A stretch of 64,000 bases of DNA from Torymus aiolomorphi (lineage: Eukaryota > Arthropoda > Insecta > Hymenoptera > Torymidae), in NCBI GenBank assembly GCA_036365515.1, contig CM070876.1:38339195-38403194 (forward strand), given 5' to 3'. How positions within the stretch are numbered: the stretch's first letter is position 1; each line of letters begins with the position of its first letter. The notes beneath the pieces are model-generated. The model was not told where the DNA came from and did no database searches. It saw nothing but the letters and a program-made list of their open reading frames with translations. The position numbers and the translations under genes are program-made. Below are positions 1 through 10,469 of this stretch, piece after piece.

Positions 1-1325
1 ATCGTATAACGACGAACGTTAAAACTGGCGCGTGCGCATAACTCTGTCTCATTCTGTCCCTCTCTCTCTCTCTTTCGCGGACGCACGAGCTGTCTCTGTC
101 TCGGGTCCCCTTGAGACGATCAACGCTCTGCTGCGCGTGCGGCGCGTGTGCGGCACACATGCGCAGACACGCGTGCGCAAAACCTCGTGCGGTCTCTCCC
201 TTCTGGTACAGCTAATGGATACCTTGTGTGTAATGGCGGTGGTCTTGTTTTTTTCTCTTCTGTTGTAGATGTGGGTGGCGGTGAGCGGGAGCTCGCTCGG
301 AACCTCCTGCCTTCTCACGCATTCTCACACACAGACACACGCCGCACACGCACGCACACACTCACACGCGCGAAACTGTTCAAAAGACAGCGCGCTATAA
401 AACAATGAGAAAGAGAAAAAAAGGCCGAAAAGAAAGAAAAACAAAAAATGATATACCTAGTATATCTGCCACCCCCAGAACCCCACGCCCGACCACCACT
501 CCGCTATACATGCATTCAAAGCTTTGTTCGCCATGCCACATTTTCGCGCGCGCGCACTTTTTATAAACTTGAGCCTTTCTTATTAGTCGAGCGCGTCGCG
601 TCGCGTTTTTAAGTTTTTATTGTTTTTTTTTGTTTATTGCCTCTGCTTGTTACATTCTCCCCTTGATTTGACCCTATGCCCAGACTCTACCCCGCATGCC
701 GCATACTCTGCACTCTGATACTAACACTATGTACTTTGGACGTGGGAAGTGATAAAAGATGAACGGTCAGTTTCGATTGCGCATTAATATATATGTGAAT
801 GGCGACGCAACGTTGACGTGAGATATATGTATCGAAGCACCGCTCGGCGAGAGAGCTTTCGCAAAGAGTCGCGTCTGCATCCTCGAGAGCACGAACGACA
901 CGGGCCAGCGCGGTTATTATTGTAACTTTGCACGACTGTGATATTTACGATTGTTTTCTATTTTTTTTCTTTTTGTTTTGTTCTCTCCTTCTGTGGTACT
1001 TCTTGTTTTCAAAGAAACCGTCTCTGCAGCCCCTAGTGCGTAGTAGAACTTTGGTTTTGATATGTTATTTATATGTACGTAGTTTGCGCGACTGGCCAGA
1101 AACGCGTTCCGTGCTGCGGCTCGAGGGCACTCGCGACGACGAAGAGCTTTCCCGCCGACAGTGACGATGCATCATGTATATGGGTATAATGAAACTTAAC
1201 ACTAACAAAATGATTGAAAAAAAAAATATTAAAAGAACGCAAAAAGCAGTAAAAAAAAAGAAATATTGCCGACAGCACAGCAGCACATCCTCTCACCTCT
1301 CGTTTTGGCACGATCTCTGTTCCAG
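1..1325. other. Mixed sequence, possible intron
   Basis: The first ~400 bases are CT/CA-rich and CpG-dense, followed by a moderately AT-rich stretch with T-runs and A-runs. Open frames here are short, occur on both strands and show no recognisable domain. If the candidate exon at 1326 is real, this stretch is the intron before it on the + strand; a pyrimidine-rich run lies just upstream of the AG at 1324-1325. Nothing else is supported. Confidence 0.4.
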
Positions 1326-1401
1326 GAGCATACACTCCGTTCCCTACAAGGGTTCCAACGGCTACTCGAATGGCTATTCGAATGGCTACTCTAGGTACTA
1401 G
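1326..1401 (+). CDS. Candidate terminal coding exon with GYSN tandem repeat
   Basis: A pyrimidine-rich run (about 1288-1323) ends in TTCCAG, a good splice acceptor. The following sequence reads in one frame through about 24 codons to a TAG at 1399-1401. It includes VPYKGS and then NGYS repeated three times, ending SRY. The first base completes a codon begun in an earlier exon (entry phase 2). The repeat codons vary at third positions (TAC/TAT, AAT/AAC), which fits selection on protein rather than a simple DNA duplication. Low-complexity Gly-Tyr-Ser tails of this kind are common at the ends of RNA-binding proteins, but I do not recognise the gene. No upstream exon is visible in the window, so the reading could be chance. 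Confidence 0.35.
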
Positions 1402-1853
1402 AAGCCATGCGGCCAACTCGCCAGTGCCCCCCTATCTTCCTACCTAAGCACCCCTCCCTCTGCACACTCTTCTCTATCCAACACCTACCCGTTCGTAAAC
1501 AATGTAGATTATACCTTTTCACACATAGATGAAAAAAAAAGAAACGATCCCAATGACGATCCCAGTGTTTGAACCTTCTCACTTTGGCAGTATGTCCGTT
1601 CGCTGTTGTTCGTCGTCGTCGGACACGCGCGACGCAAACGTGCTAACGCTATTTAGGTACCGGCGCTGATTGACGCGGGACCTTTCGTTGCAAAAAGAAA
1701 CTCCCGCGCTCTCGCTAGTCCAGCAGTCCCACTCTCACATCTGTCTCTATCGCTCTATCTGTCTGTCTGTCTGTTTACTCTCGCCACTTTTCTGTGTCTC
1801 TCCACCTGTTTTCTCTCTCTCTCGACACGCATCTTCATCTCCCCCTGATCCCG
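1402..1853 (+). other. Possible 3' UTR or intergenic spacer
   Basis: Follows the candidate stop codon. It contains A-runs, then CT-rich and TCTG-rich low-complexity sequence. I see no canonical AATAAA close to the stop; the first clear one on this strand is near 3799. It could be the beginning of a long 3' UTR or the spacer before the promoter-like site at 1854. Confidence 0.25.
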
Positions 1854-1862
1854 CATAAAAAG
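1854..1862 (+). promoter_or_regulatory. TATA-like box
   Basis: CATAAAAAG lies between CT-rich sequence and a GC-rich, ATG-free stretch, so a start site would be expected around 1885-1892. No strong initiator is visible at that distance; a CATCAGCAG sits slightly further on. TATA-like strings are frequent here, so the call rests mainly on what follows it. Confidence 0.25.
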
Positions 1863-1889
1863 CATGTCCCGCACTCTTGTCCTGGCTAA

Positions 1890-2215
1890 ACACCGAGCAG
1901 AAGAAGCATCAGCAGAGAGTCGCCATCGCTAGCAGCAACAGCCAGCAAACATCGACGCTGCAGCAGGGAAGAGCGCGCGAGAAGGAGGGAGTATAGTCGA
2001 GACCTCGGGGCCTCCCGGCCGAAATTGGACTACGTAATAACACGCGCGAGCGCTGGTCGAAAGGAGAAGGGAACGAGCAGGAGGCTACCGGGCAACGCGC
2101 GCACCAAGTGATTCTTTAAGCTACCGAGCCACGCCCAACCCTCGGGCGACACGTCGCCGACCGAGGAGGGCCAGAGAGAGTGAGATTCTTGCCTCGTTCA
2201 CCTCTCGTTTGCCTC
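1890..2215 (+). other. Candidate non-coding first exon (5' UTR) with GTGAGT donor
   Basis: From 1866 to about 2226 there is no ATG on the + strand, in about 360 bases of mixed, GC-leaning sequence. The stretch carries CAG/AGC-rich runs typical of insect 5' UTRs and ends at CTCGTGAGTAC, a strong donor match (GT at 2216-2217). With the TATA-like site upstream, this fits an untranslated first exon of a + strand gene whose coding part lies downstream. It conflicts with reading the same bases as 3' UTR of the exon at 1326-1401 unless two genes overlap or lie in tandem. No protein is predicted. Confidence 0.3.
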
Positions 2216-3465
2216 GTGAGTACCTATATGCGCGCTCCGCTTGCGACATCTCACGAGCGACTTATTTGCAACGTCGGCGAGGGCCTGCGCGCTCTCGCGA
2301 AAGTGACGAGCGACCGCCGCGCGGCGAAGCGACGTCGCGGAGAGCGCGCGATGGCACGAATAATAATTAATTGCATTCTGCCGGCGAGCGAGCGATCGAT
2401 CGATCGATCGGCCGATGATCGGCTGCGTGCGGCTTCCCGCCGAAACGCGAGCCCGTTTCTTTTTTTTTTGTCCAACACTCACATCGGACTTTGGCAATGT
2501 TCAGAAAGCTTGAGTTTCAAAATCTGTCGCGCTCGCCAAAATGATATTTAAGACACGTTCCCGCGTCATTTTTGCTAATGATCGAAGTGGAAATGAAATT
2601 TGATTTACTTTTCGAATGATTAAAGAGAATTTCACCTTATATAGGTCATATATAGAGGCAATTGTAATTTTCTCGAAATCATGTAATATGATCGCGATCG
2701 GACGTTGATCTCAAGCTATTCTTTCAAATTATTTACCCATTGAAAATTGTACGTGAAAAAATATTGTGGCTATTGAATCTCGTAGATTGATAAAGGGACG
2801 CTTGGCTGAAATTTCAGTGACGCAGCCTCTCAAAATTAAATCGTACATTGTTTCGGTTGGCACAACCACAATATCTTTTCGCTCGCCGAAAACCGGCCAA
2901 AGCCAATTCCACCTTCGCGTGTCCCCCCTGTCGAAAGGCAAAATCTCGATCTGCCGCGCAGTGGCGGGTGACAATTCGAAATCCGACACTGCTGCAGCGC
3001 GCTGCGGCGAGAAAAGTGTCGCGCGAACGAGCGCAGTCGCGAGAAAACGAGAAACACGGGCGGGGAGGCTATCGCGTTTCAGGAAACGATCGCGAGAAAC
3101 GGCCCAGCCGAGCGTTAATTATTCGCGCGTGCGCGCTGCAGCTGCGGCCTCTCGATCCCCAATATCGAGAGCGTGTGTCTCGTTCGTTCGAGCCCCGCTG
3201 CCAGCTATAAGAGCAAGAGGGAGCGTGTAGTAAGCCACGGAGTTTACTTCGCATTGTGCGCGGCTCACTTCCGCTTTTTCGCGCGTCGCCCACGCGACTG
3301 CACGCATATTATATACTGTTCAGCCGCGCGAGAGAAAATCAGATCGACGCGATACGTTTTTCCTTTCCTTCGTCTTTCCTTCGTCTTTGTATCTATTGTA
3401 TCTCCAAAAGAAATGAGACTGCGTTTGCGCTTTGTACATAGCTTATAACGTATTACGGCGTTTTT
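2216..3465. other. CpG-rich and AT-rich patches, no gene seen
   Basis: 2216-2520 and 2940-3450 are CpG-dense, including a short (ATCG)n run near 2395-2410. The sequence between them is AT-rich. Open frames on both strands overlap and have arbitrary Arg/Ala-rich composition. Nothing here supports a coding region. Confidence 0.4.
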
Positions 3466-3467
3466 AA

Positions 3468-3522
<55 letters not shown>

Positions 3523-3626
3523 TTATTATTATTTTATTATTAATATTATTATTATTATTATATTATAAATAATAGGACATCACGAATATAAATATATATA
3601 TACTATATATATATATTATATATTCT
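3466..3626. repeat. (ATT)n microsatellite followed by (AT)n tract
   Basis: Nearly uninterrupted TTA/ATT trinucleotides run from about 3466 to 3573 with a few single-base interruptions. After a short gap comes TATATA-type sequence at about 3590-3626. Confidence 0.95.
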
Positions 3627-3798
3627 AATAATTTTATAAAAGTATGATCGGATAGTCCTTAGTCATGTAGCTGTCGATAGGCCAAGTCGAAAAAAAAAAT
3701 GAAGTAATGAAAACTACCCATATAGAGAGAGAAACGGAGTCGCATCCTGTTGTACCTAGTACTATTAGGAGTGATATAATTGAAATGAGTTATACAGC

Positions 3799-3804
3799 AA
3801 TAAA
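3799..3804 (+). terminator. Candidate poly(A) signal
   Basis: AATAAA inside CAGCAATAAAATAC is followed within about 25 bases by T/G-containing sequence. It is the first canonical hexamer on the + strand after the candidate stop at 1401, which would imply a ~2.4-kb 3' UTR. The hexamer is expected by chance in AT-rich DNA, so this is weak. Confidence 0.2.
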
Positions 3805-5000
3805 ATACACACTTACAATGTACGATGTATACTACTATCTCAAGTCTCTATCGCTTTAGCTTTACAAAACGCATTATACGATCGAGGCACGAACGCGCTA
3901 AAACAAACTTTCTTTTTCTTCTCCCCGTATAATGCCGCGGCATTTTATTAATGTAACCATACGAGTACATATCCAGCCACACACGCGCGTACACGCGCGA
4001 AAATACACGAATTACACATGTGTACGAAGTACACCCACTCTTTACCGGTTCCCCCTTTCGAAAGAAAACGGAGGGGAACCACCAAGTGATGACAACTCAA
4101 ACACGCGAGGTGAAGAAGAAAAATGGAGTTAACAATTGTCAGCGACAAACGATAACGACTGTTGCTATATTATTGAGGCGCGCGATGCACAATCACGATG
4201 ACGCAATGTACTTTGTGGATTCGTCCACCACACACCGATCTACCAATAAAAATTCGCCAAGACGTAGAACAGATATAATTTTTGATTACTTTATTTACCT
4301 CTTATCTTATCCTTTCCAGCTGTTCCCTGTTTTCCTGACTTTTCGATTGTGCAAATCAATCAATCGTATTAAACGTATTTTTTAATTTTATTTTTAAATT
4401 TCATTCTATTATTGTTCTTATCATCAGAGATTATATAACGAAAAAAAAAAGATTACACCTATTAAATTAAAATTTTATATTTATTTATAATCTTAAAATT
4501 TGTTGTACTTCAAAGTATACTAAAAAATATTAAAACGAGATATAGTCATTCTTGAACTCGTCAGAACTATTCATTGAGCAAATAAAGTAAATCAGTAGAA
4601 ATTTTGAAAAATTTTCAGAATTTCGCTCGAGTGATAGCTTCAAACAAACACAAGTTTATTACTTTTTCTTCAAATTACTTGAGTAATTCACAAAAGCGCG
4701 CGAAGTCAAACATTTCTAAAATTAGACAACCAGAAAGATATGAAAATCTCACGGTAAATAAGATGAAAACTACAAAGCGGTGGCCGCCAATTTACATTTC
4801 TTATCTCTATAATCCGAAAGAGTCATAAGAAAATATGTACTTAAAGCACTTTCGATGTTTCAAACTCCTAGAAGCGTAAAGAAACGTCACCTTTGCAATC
4901 GGCGCGCGAGTGTCTGACTAAACCACGTCTCTTATCTACTTATTTAACACTACTAGGAATACGATGTACGTTTAGCAAGAATTTTATTTATTTCACTTAC
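3805..5000. other. AT-rich region, no gene seen
   Basis: Mostly AT-rich, with a moderately GC block near 3890-4240. Open frames are short and unrecognised, with no signal peptide, domain motif or convincing splice pair. Confidence 0.4.
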
Positions 5001-5900
5001 ATTATGCTTCGCTTTCTCACGGCTCGAAGTAATCGCACGCGTGGCTTTATTTTCAATTTGCATTTCGCGGCGCGAACCTTTGCACCCAACGTTCACCGGT
5101 TGGGTATATAACCACACCGTCCGCGAGCGCGCGCATCCTCCTTCGGCCGCTAATAAATATTCCGCACTTCCTCGGCACGCTGTGTACACGCACGCATCAT
5201 CTCCGCCAGAAAAAGCAGCCTAATTCTAGGCTCGCGCGCGGGCTCGCGCGACGTGTTATTAAGATGGCAAATGTCGGGGTGCAAGTGGTACCGCTGATCC
5301 GTCTCCTCCGCGCGCGGCGCGCAGACACAAAAGAGCGAGAAAGAAAGCGCAGCCGCGCTTCGAGACAATGGGCGCGAGAAATGAGAAATGGCAAAACAAT
5401 GCATCAATTTGTTCATCTGCATACGAGATTCGAGAGGACACATCGACGACGAACAAGCAGCAGCAGCAGGCAGCAGCCGCGAGGAATACGAAACTTTCTC
5501 CATCTCTCTCTTCCCGCGAGAGGAGAGAACACGAGTGCATACTTACGTGGGTACAAGCGCGCACTTTGCTCGCACACACCTCTCCTCCGTGGGTGCATAT
5601 ACACATATACAAAGCGCGTATACGCGCGTCGATTGCGGCCTGCAGAAGGGAGAGAGAGAGAGCTGCCGGCGGCGGCCAAGCCCCACGAGGCTTGTTCGAC
5701 AAGTCGTTTCAATCAGTGTTGCATGCAAATCACCTGCGAGCGCGCGAGCGCATATATGCATGTATATATACGTGCGCGCATACGCGACTCTAAATCTCAC
5801 CTAAGGTAAACAAACAAACGCGAGCCGGCTGCGGCTAATAACTTTGCCGTTTTCATAATGGAAGCGACGAGTCTTATGAGCGCTTTTAATAACCGTTCAA
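5001..5900. other. CpG-dense block with spurious overlapping frames
   Basis: The block is rich in CGCGCG, GAGAG and alternating TATA/CACA strings. At least six frames of 60-180 codons are open on both strands at the same positions, all Arg/Ser/Ala-rich and mutually incompatible. This follows from the scarcity of TA-containing stop codons in such DNA rather than from coding. Confidence 0.5.
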
Positions 5901-6754
5901 GCATTGGCTTGTCTCTCCTCTTGTCTCTTCTCTCCTCGACGAGGCTGCTTCGACACGAGGGCAATTAAGTATCTACACTTCGTGTTATATTGTAAGTATA
6001 TACCTTTTTCTCATTCGTCAGAAGAAACATTACACTACAGTGATGATTTAATATTTTTACTTGCAGTGTGGTTATTGCTTCTTTTTTTTTTAATTGTCTG
6101 GTCGTAAATATTTTTTTCTTTGTAGTATTATCTTCTATAGAAGAATTTATAAAATAAAAAACTATACAACTGCAATATGCTTAAACGACACTAATTAATT
6201 TTAATTAAGTGAAACTAATTATAACCCTCTTAAAACTAATCTTTATAAGATTAGTTAGAAAAAACGGCTTATGATTTACTTAATTTTTCAAAAAACTAGT
6301 TTTCAAATTTAAAAAATATTTAGATGTACTTGAAAGCTTTAACAAAATCATCATTATAAGTAACATCACACAAAGGAAAACAAATTCTCCTGAACAATGA
6401 ACTCGATTAGCAGATATAAAACATCTTCTATCATTTCTGCAGATTTTCATTAGCATAGATCGATATACTCTTATTTACAGTTCATCTCCGAAAAAGCATA
6501 TTATCTTCAAACGATTTTTTCTATCACTAATAATGTATATATTATTTCTTCAAATTTTCAAGGATTAACGTACTTTTAATAGATAATAACCAATAAAAAA
6601 TTCTTTAAGATCAATTCATATTTTTCAACAAATTAATTTTAGAATAAAATGGAACTTAATAAAAAATTACAGACGATAGATCTGTTAATTATACTAAACT
6701 ACAATAAAAGCCCTTTCTAAGTAGTGTTGTAGATTTAGCACTTCATGCATCCAG
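5901..6754. other. AT-rich region with a small perfect hairpin
   Basis: AT-rich, no coding signal. A perfect 10-bp inverted repeat (AACTAATCTT, 3-base loop) lies at 6234-6256. Nothing else stands out. Confidence 0.45.
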
Positions 6755-6867
6755 AAGTTCAAAGGTGCAAAGTGTTTTCGAACTTAATTGTAATAAAATC
6801 CGAAAACACTTTGCACTTTCGAACTTGATCGCAATCAAGTCCAGAAGTCCAAAGTGTTTCTGGACTT
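6755..6867. repeat. Pair of adjacent hairpins, MITE-like remnant
   Basis: The arms at 6755-6780 and 6801-6826 are reverse complements over 26 bp with two mismatches, sharing the perfect 16-mer GTGCAAAGTGTTTTCG. A second hairpin follows, with 10-bp arms AAGTCCAGAA (6837-6846) and its complement (6858-6867). AAGTxCAAAGTG-type motifs recur in both, so the two may derive from one short palindromic element. Confidence 0.7.
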
Positions 6868-7393
6868 ATTGAGGACTTGAGTGTCTCAGGGACAAAATCC
6901 AAAAATGTTTACTCCATCATATAAAAAAATTAAAAAAATAAAATTTGAAAATCCTTTTTTAGTCATAAAGAACAAAAAATGAATCAGTTTTCTAAAATTT
7001 GTTCTACTGGTCCATCATCGAAAATAAAAAAAATCGGCTATATGTGATTAAAATAAATTAGAAACATACCCAAGTAAGCGCGCGACAAAAACTATTCTTA
7101 TTATTTGCAATTTTTTGACGCCATGGTCTTAAACAAATATTTTTAATCATCTTGAGCTCAGAAATTTTTTCGCTTTTCAGAAAGCAATATAGATATTGTT
7201 ACTATACATTTGATAGTACATGGTTTACGGAATTTTGTAGCATCAGTTATTACAATCTAACTGCACTAAATATAATTATAGTTCAAAATACTATAATAAT
7301 CATAATAATAATTGTGACTATAAAGATATTTACGTCCTGATTCTATAATAAAAAGCTGTCTCGAGAAGTTCGAGAAGTAATAGTAATAGCTAA
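6868..7393. other. AT-rich spacer
   Basis: AT-rich sequence with A-runs and an ATA/AAT microsatellite-like patch near 7290-7315. I see no gene. Confidence 0.45.
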
Positions 7394-7649
7394 CCATTGC
7401 AGAGCAGATCTCTATGACCTTAGCATTTCTCATTCGCGAAAAGGAATCATTAAAGATTCCAAATGCCAATGTTGATGCAGTATTTAAGATCTCAATAATA
7501 TTTGGTAACAATGTCCTGCAATTTAAATCATTATGCAGTTCTAATACATATTTTACTTCCTTTTTGTACATGCTCTGCACTAATGTTTGCTTCTGCTTAC
7601 ATAGTTTAGAATGGGATTCTTTTTTGTTAAAGTTAATTTTCTTCTGATT
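7394..7649 (-). CDS. Unrecognised coding-like fragment
   Basis: On the minus strand the frame stays open from just after a TAA at 7650-7652 for about 85 codons in AT-rich DNA. The residues are mixed and protein-like (KYVLELHNDL, LPNIIEILNTAS, FGIFNDSFSRMRNAKV) with helical character and one early CKQK. Beyond 7394 the frame turns into Tyr-rich low complexity, and a possible donor (ATG|GTTAGC) sits exactly there. It could be an exon of a host gene, or a decayed transposon fragment given the mobile DNA just downstream. I recognise no family and see no start codon with a strong context. Confidence 0.28.
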
Positions 7650-7904
7650 TTAAAAATTTTATTTTACTTTTTTTCGTACATCAAAGACTGACTACATATA
7701 TAATATATTCATATCGTATCAAATGCAAAATAAAATTAACTACAATAAAAAAACCTCTGCTAACTGGTCTAGCAGAATACTTTCTCAAATAGAAGAGTAC
7801 AATTACATCAAATTATTGTTTTTTAATGTATATTAAATATAAAACTGAATTCTCTCTGTAAACTCGATTTTGCATAAATATCAAAGACATTATTTACAGC
7901 AAGT
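7650..7904. other. AT-rich spacer
   Basis: AT-rich sequence without a recognisable feature, ending where the first ~34-bp repeat units begin. Confidence 0.4.
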
Positions 7905-8046
7905 ATACCCCCGTAGCTTGATCCAGACTGAATTAGGGGTACCTCCGTAGTCTGATCGGGGATGGACCAGGCTACATGGTTAATCCGGGCCATATTTGGT
8001 GTACCCCCGTAGTGAGATCAGTGCCGTATGAGGGGTATCTCCGTAC
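7905..8046. repeat. Small patch of the ~34-bp near-palindromic repeat
   Basis: Contains about three to four degenerate copies of the motif CCCCGTAG..TGATC...GGGGTA, in the same orientation as the large array at 11270-13630. Variants such as ACCTCCGTAGTCTGATC and TACCCCCGTAG can be read directly. This links the left side of the transposase relic with the array on its right. Confidence 0.7.
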
Positions 8047-8130
8047 ACGGAAAGAAATTTGGAGTGGATTGAACTCTAGATTGGATTGCAGAACCTCGAG
8101 GTTTCTCGGACATACCGCAACTCAACGTTG

Positions 8131-8290
8131 GAAGTGTGAGAGTTTCAACTTGGAGATTAGTGCGATACAGTCGCTGAGTCAGTTGCTTCCACTTCCAGCG
8201 CGCGCGCTCGCCCGACAGCCAACCACCGCGCGCGTCGAATCTCAACTCCGCCCCACTACTCCGATTTCCAAGTTGGAAGTCTCACACTTC
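8131..8290. repeat. Imperfect inverted repeat with GC-rich core
   Basis: GAAGTGTGAGAGTTTCAACT at 8131-8150 (arm to 8154) is complemented at 8267-8290 with two mismatches over 24 bp. The 112-base spacer includes a CGCGCG-containing segment. It is probably part of the surrounding mobile DNA; no transposase frame is visible in it. Confidence 0.6.
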
Positions 8291-8860
8291 GGGCACTTTA
8301 ATTCGGCACAATGAACCCTATCCCATTCAAATCGGATTAAAAATAAATGTTTCCGTAGAATGTTAATGTGACTTTGCTTTAATGAGAAATATTTATAATC
8401 AGCATGTTTTGGCGGGAAGCCCTCTCATGTCGCTCTCACACTGAGAGAAGTTTGGAGCGTCTCTCATAATTGATAGTAGCGATAAATTTCCAAATGTACA
8501 CAAAGATTCTTCCCTCGGTTTGAGACAGCTGCTAACCTAACCTTGAATAACAGCAGACCCTTTTTGGCGCCACGAGAACCGCGGTGCAACTGCTCTCTCA
8601 ATTTCTCGCAGTACCGCTGCTTATGGTGAAAATACGAGTCAGCAGCTGTCCCGTATTTTAGGGCATGAGAGCTCCCAAATTCTGTAGAGCTGCAACTCTA
8701 AACGCACGGAACATAGCTGTACCTACGAAGTACAGCAGCGCCCCCAAGATTCGCTCAGTGCAGTGAGGGAAATCCATAGGAGAACACCTTGGAAGCAGAG
8801 AAACCTGCTTCTCAACTCATAAGGAGAGTGTCACATAAGGAGAATGGATTTTGATAGATC
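8291..8860. other. Unassigned sequence between repeat elements
   Basis: Moderate GC with GAGAG/CTCTC strings and no coding frame. It lies between two inverted-repeat elements and may be transposon-derived, but I cannot define ends. Confidence 0.3.
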
Positions 8861-9022
8861 TTTGAGTCGATTTCTGGCATCAAAAAATGAAGCCCAGTCC
8901 CTGTAATTCGTTCTAATGGACATCATATTTGAGATTAGATGACTCATACATTCAGAAAAAGGCCCATTGGAATGAATTACAGGAACTGTGCTTCACTTTT
9001 CGATGCCAGAAATCGACTCAAA
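8861..9022. mobile_element. Hairpin MITE-like element, 59-bp arms
   Basis: The arm at 8864-8919 and the reverse complement of 8964-9019 agree at 50 of 56 positions, beginning with the perfect 18-mer GAGTCGATTTCTGGCATC. Three further bases match outward on each side. The loop is 44 bases. The length, palindromy and absence of coding capacity fit a small non-autonomous DNA element. I see no clear target duplication. Confidence 0.8.
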
Positions 9023-9149
9023 TCATGTATGACACGTAGTTAGAATTTTGAGGTTTCCAGTAACTTTTCTTCCAGGCGACAGGATTGACATATTTCAAAT
9101 AATTGTTGTAAGTAGGTCAAAGTACCAAAAATGAAATTTTATTAAAGTA

Positions 9150-10469
9150 TTCGGTCTTTTCAAAGTAATGATGATAGTGTAACTATTTTGAAAGAAGAAG
9201 CATCAAAGATAGCAACAGATTTGATGAAATAGGCTATGTGTAATGTCACTGCATACAATTATTTAGATGATTTTTTGAATCTCTTAAACGTTTATCATCC
9301 AAGTCTCCCACTTTCATCTAGAACTGTTATGAAAAGGGTCATAGTAAGATATGAAAACAAGAAGTACAACGATAGTTCAGAATATATATATTTTGGCATA
9401 GCAAAGTACTTGGAAAGATGAGTCAAGCCATCATTACATAAGAGCACTGTATTAAGCCTGCAATTTCATGTGGATGGTTTGCCGTTATTTAAATCTATTA
9501 AAAAAGAATTTTGGCCTATTCTTAGATGAGGGCACCAGAAAATAATATTTATGAACCATTTATGATTGGTATTCACTCTGGATATGGAAAATCTTCTAGT
9601 GTTGATAGTATTTCATTGATTTTATAAATGAACTTAATGCTTCATTGAAAAATGGTGTAAATATTAACAGCAAACTGTGGAGAATTAAAATTATGTGCTT
9701 CATTTGTGACAGACATTCGATCAAACAACAGAACAGTTTAAGTTGGATTTTTGAATCGAATGGTAGGATTTTATGTTAATGATAATTTTAGAATCCACTG
9801 GCCATCCCTACCAAATTAATGCTCTTATTTATTATGGATAAATAATATAATAAATAATAAAAAACAGAACAGTTTATCTGAAAATGAAGGTCAACTAAGG
9901 ACTGACATTTCATTTAGGAACCAAGAAGATGCTCAACATCACAATGATATATAGACTTTGCCATCTATTCTACTCTATATTAATATGATTAAGCTATTCC
10001 CACTTGATTTTATGCATATTGGCTGTCTAAGGATATTGAAAAAATTATTGGCAGAATATTGGATGAAGTTGTCTACTACAAGGCTCGATAAAGAACAAAT
10101 TCTCCGTATTTCACAACAATGAATTTATCTATTCAAGTACGCATAGAATTTTAGAGAACGACAAGAATACTTGGTGTAAACAGCAAGTGGAAAGCCAAAA
10201 AGTACCTCTTCTTCTCGTTATATTGTGGTATGTTTGTGCTTAAAGAAATTTTTCCAGAAATTGTATGCAAAAACACTTTTTACCATTTAGTAAAGCATGC
10301 CGTAAACTGTGCTGTAAAAATTGATATAAAATTTATATCTTATTATTAAATATGTTAATTCACAAGCCTATTTAGAAAGATTCGTTAGATTATCCGAAGG
10401 TCCCCGATTATATGGGAAAGATGTTTTAGTTTGAAATATGCAGTTTATTTAATTTAACTGATGACATAA
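9150..10469 (+). pseudogene. Decayed transposase-like gene, N-terminal and central part
   Basis: Pieces of one ancestral protein can be read in order on the + strand, with stops and frame changes between them: LLNVYHPSLPLSSRT (~9275), YIYFGIAKYL (~9390), HVDGLPLFKSIKKEFWPIL (~9470-9526), PFMIGIHSGYGKSSSVDS (~9555), LCASFVTDI (~9690), GQLRTDISFRNQEDAQHH (~9890), FPLDFMHIGCLRILKKLL (~10000) and LERFVRLSEGPRLYGKDVL (~10370-10430). DGLPLFKS..xFWPIL and PLDxMHxxCLxxxxKLL are, from memory, hallmarks of a transposase family abundant in ant and some cnidarian genomes and distantly like CACTA/CMC transposases. At least six in-frame stops make it non-functional. The foldback element at 10470 interrupts it. 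Confidence 0.75.

Noticed and set aside
5264..5809. 181-codon + strand frame with overlapping frames on both strands
   Set aside because: At least five competing frames are open over the same bases, all Arg/Ser-rich. CpG-dense DNA lacks TA-containing stops, so long frames are expected by chance. No domain or splice support.
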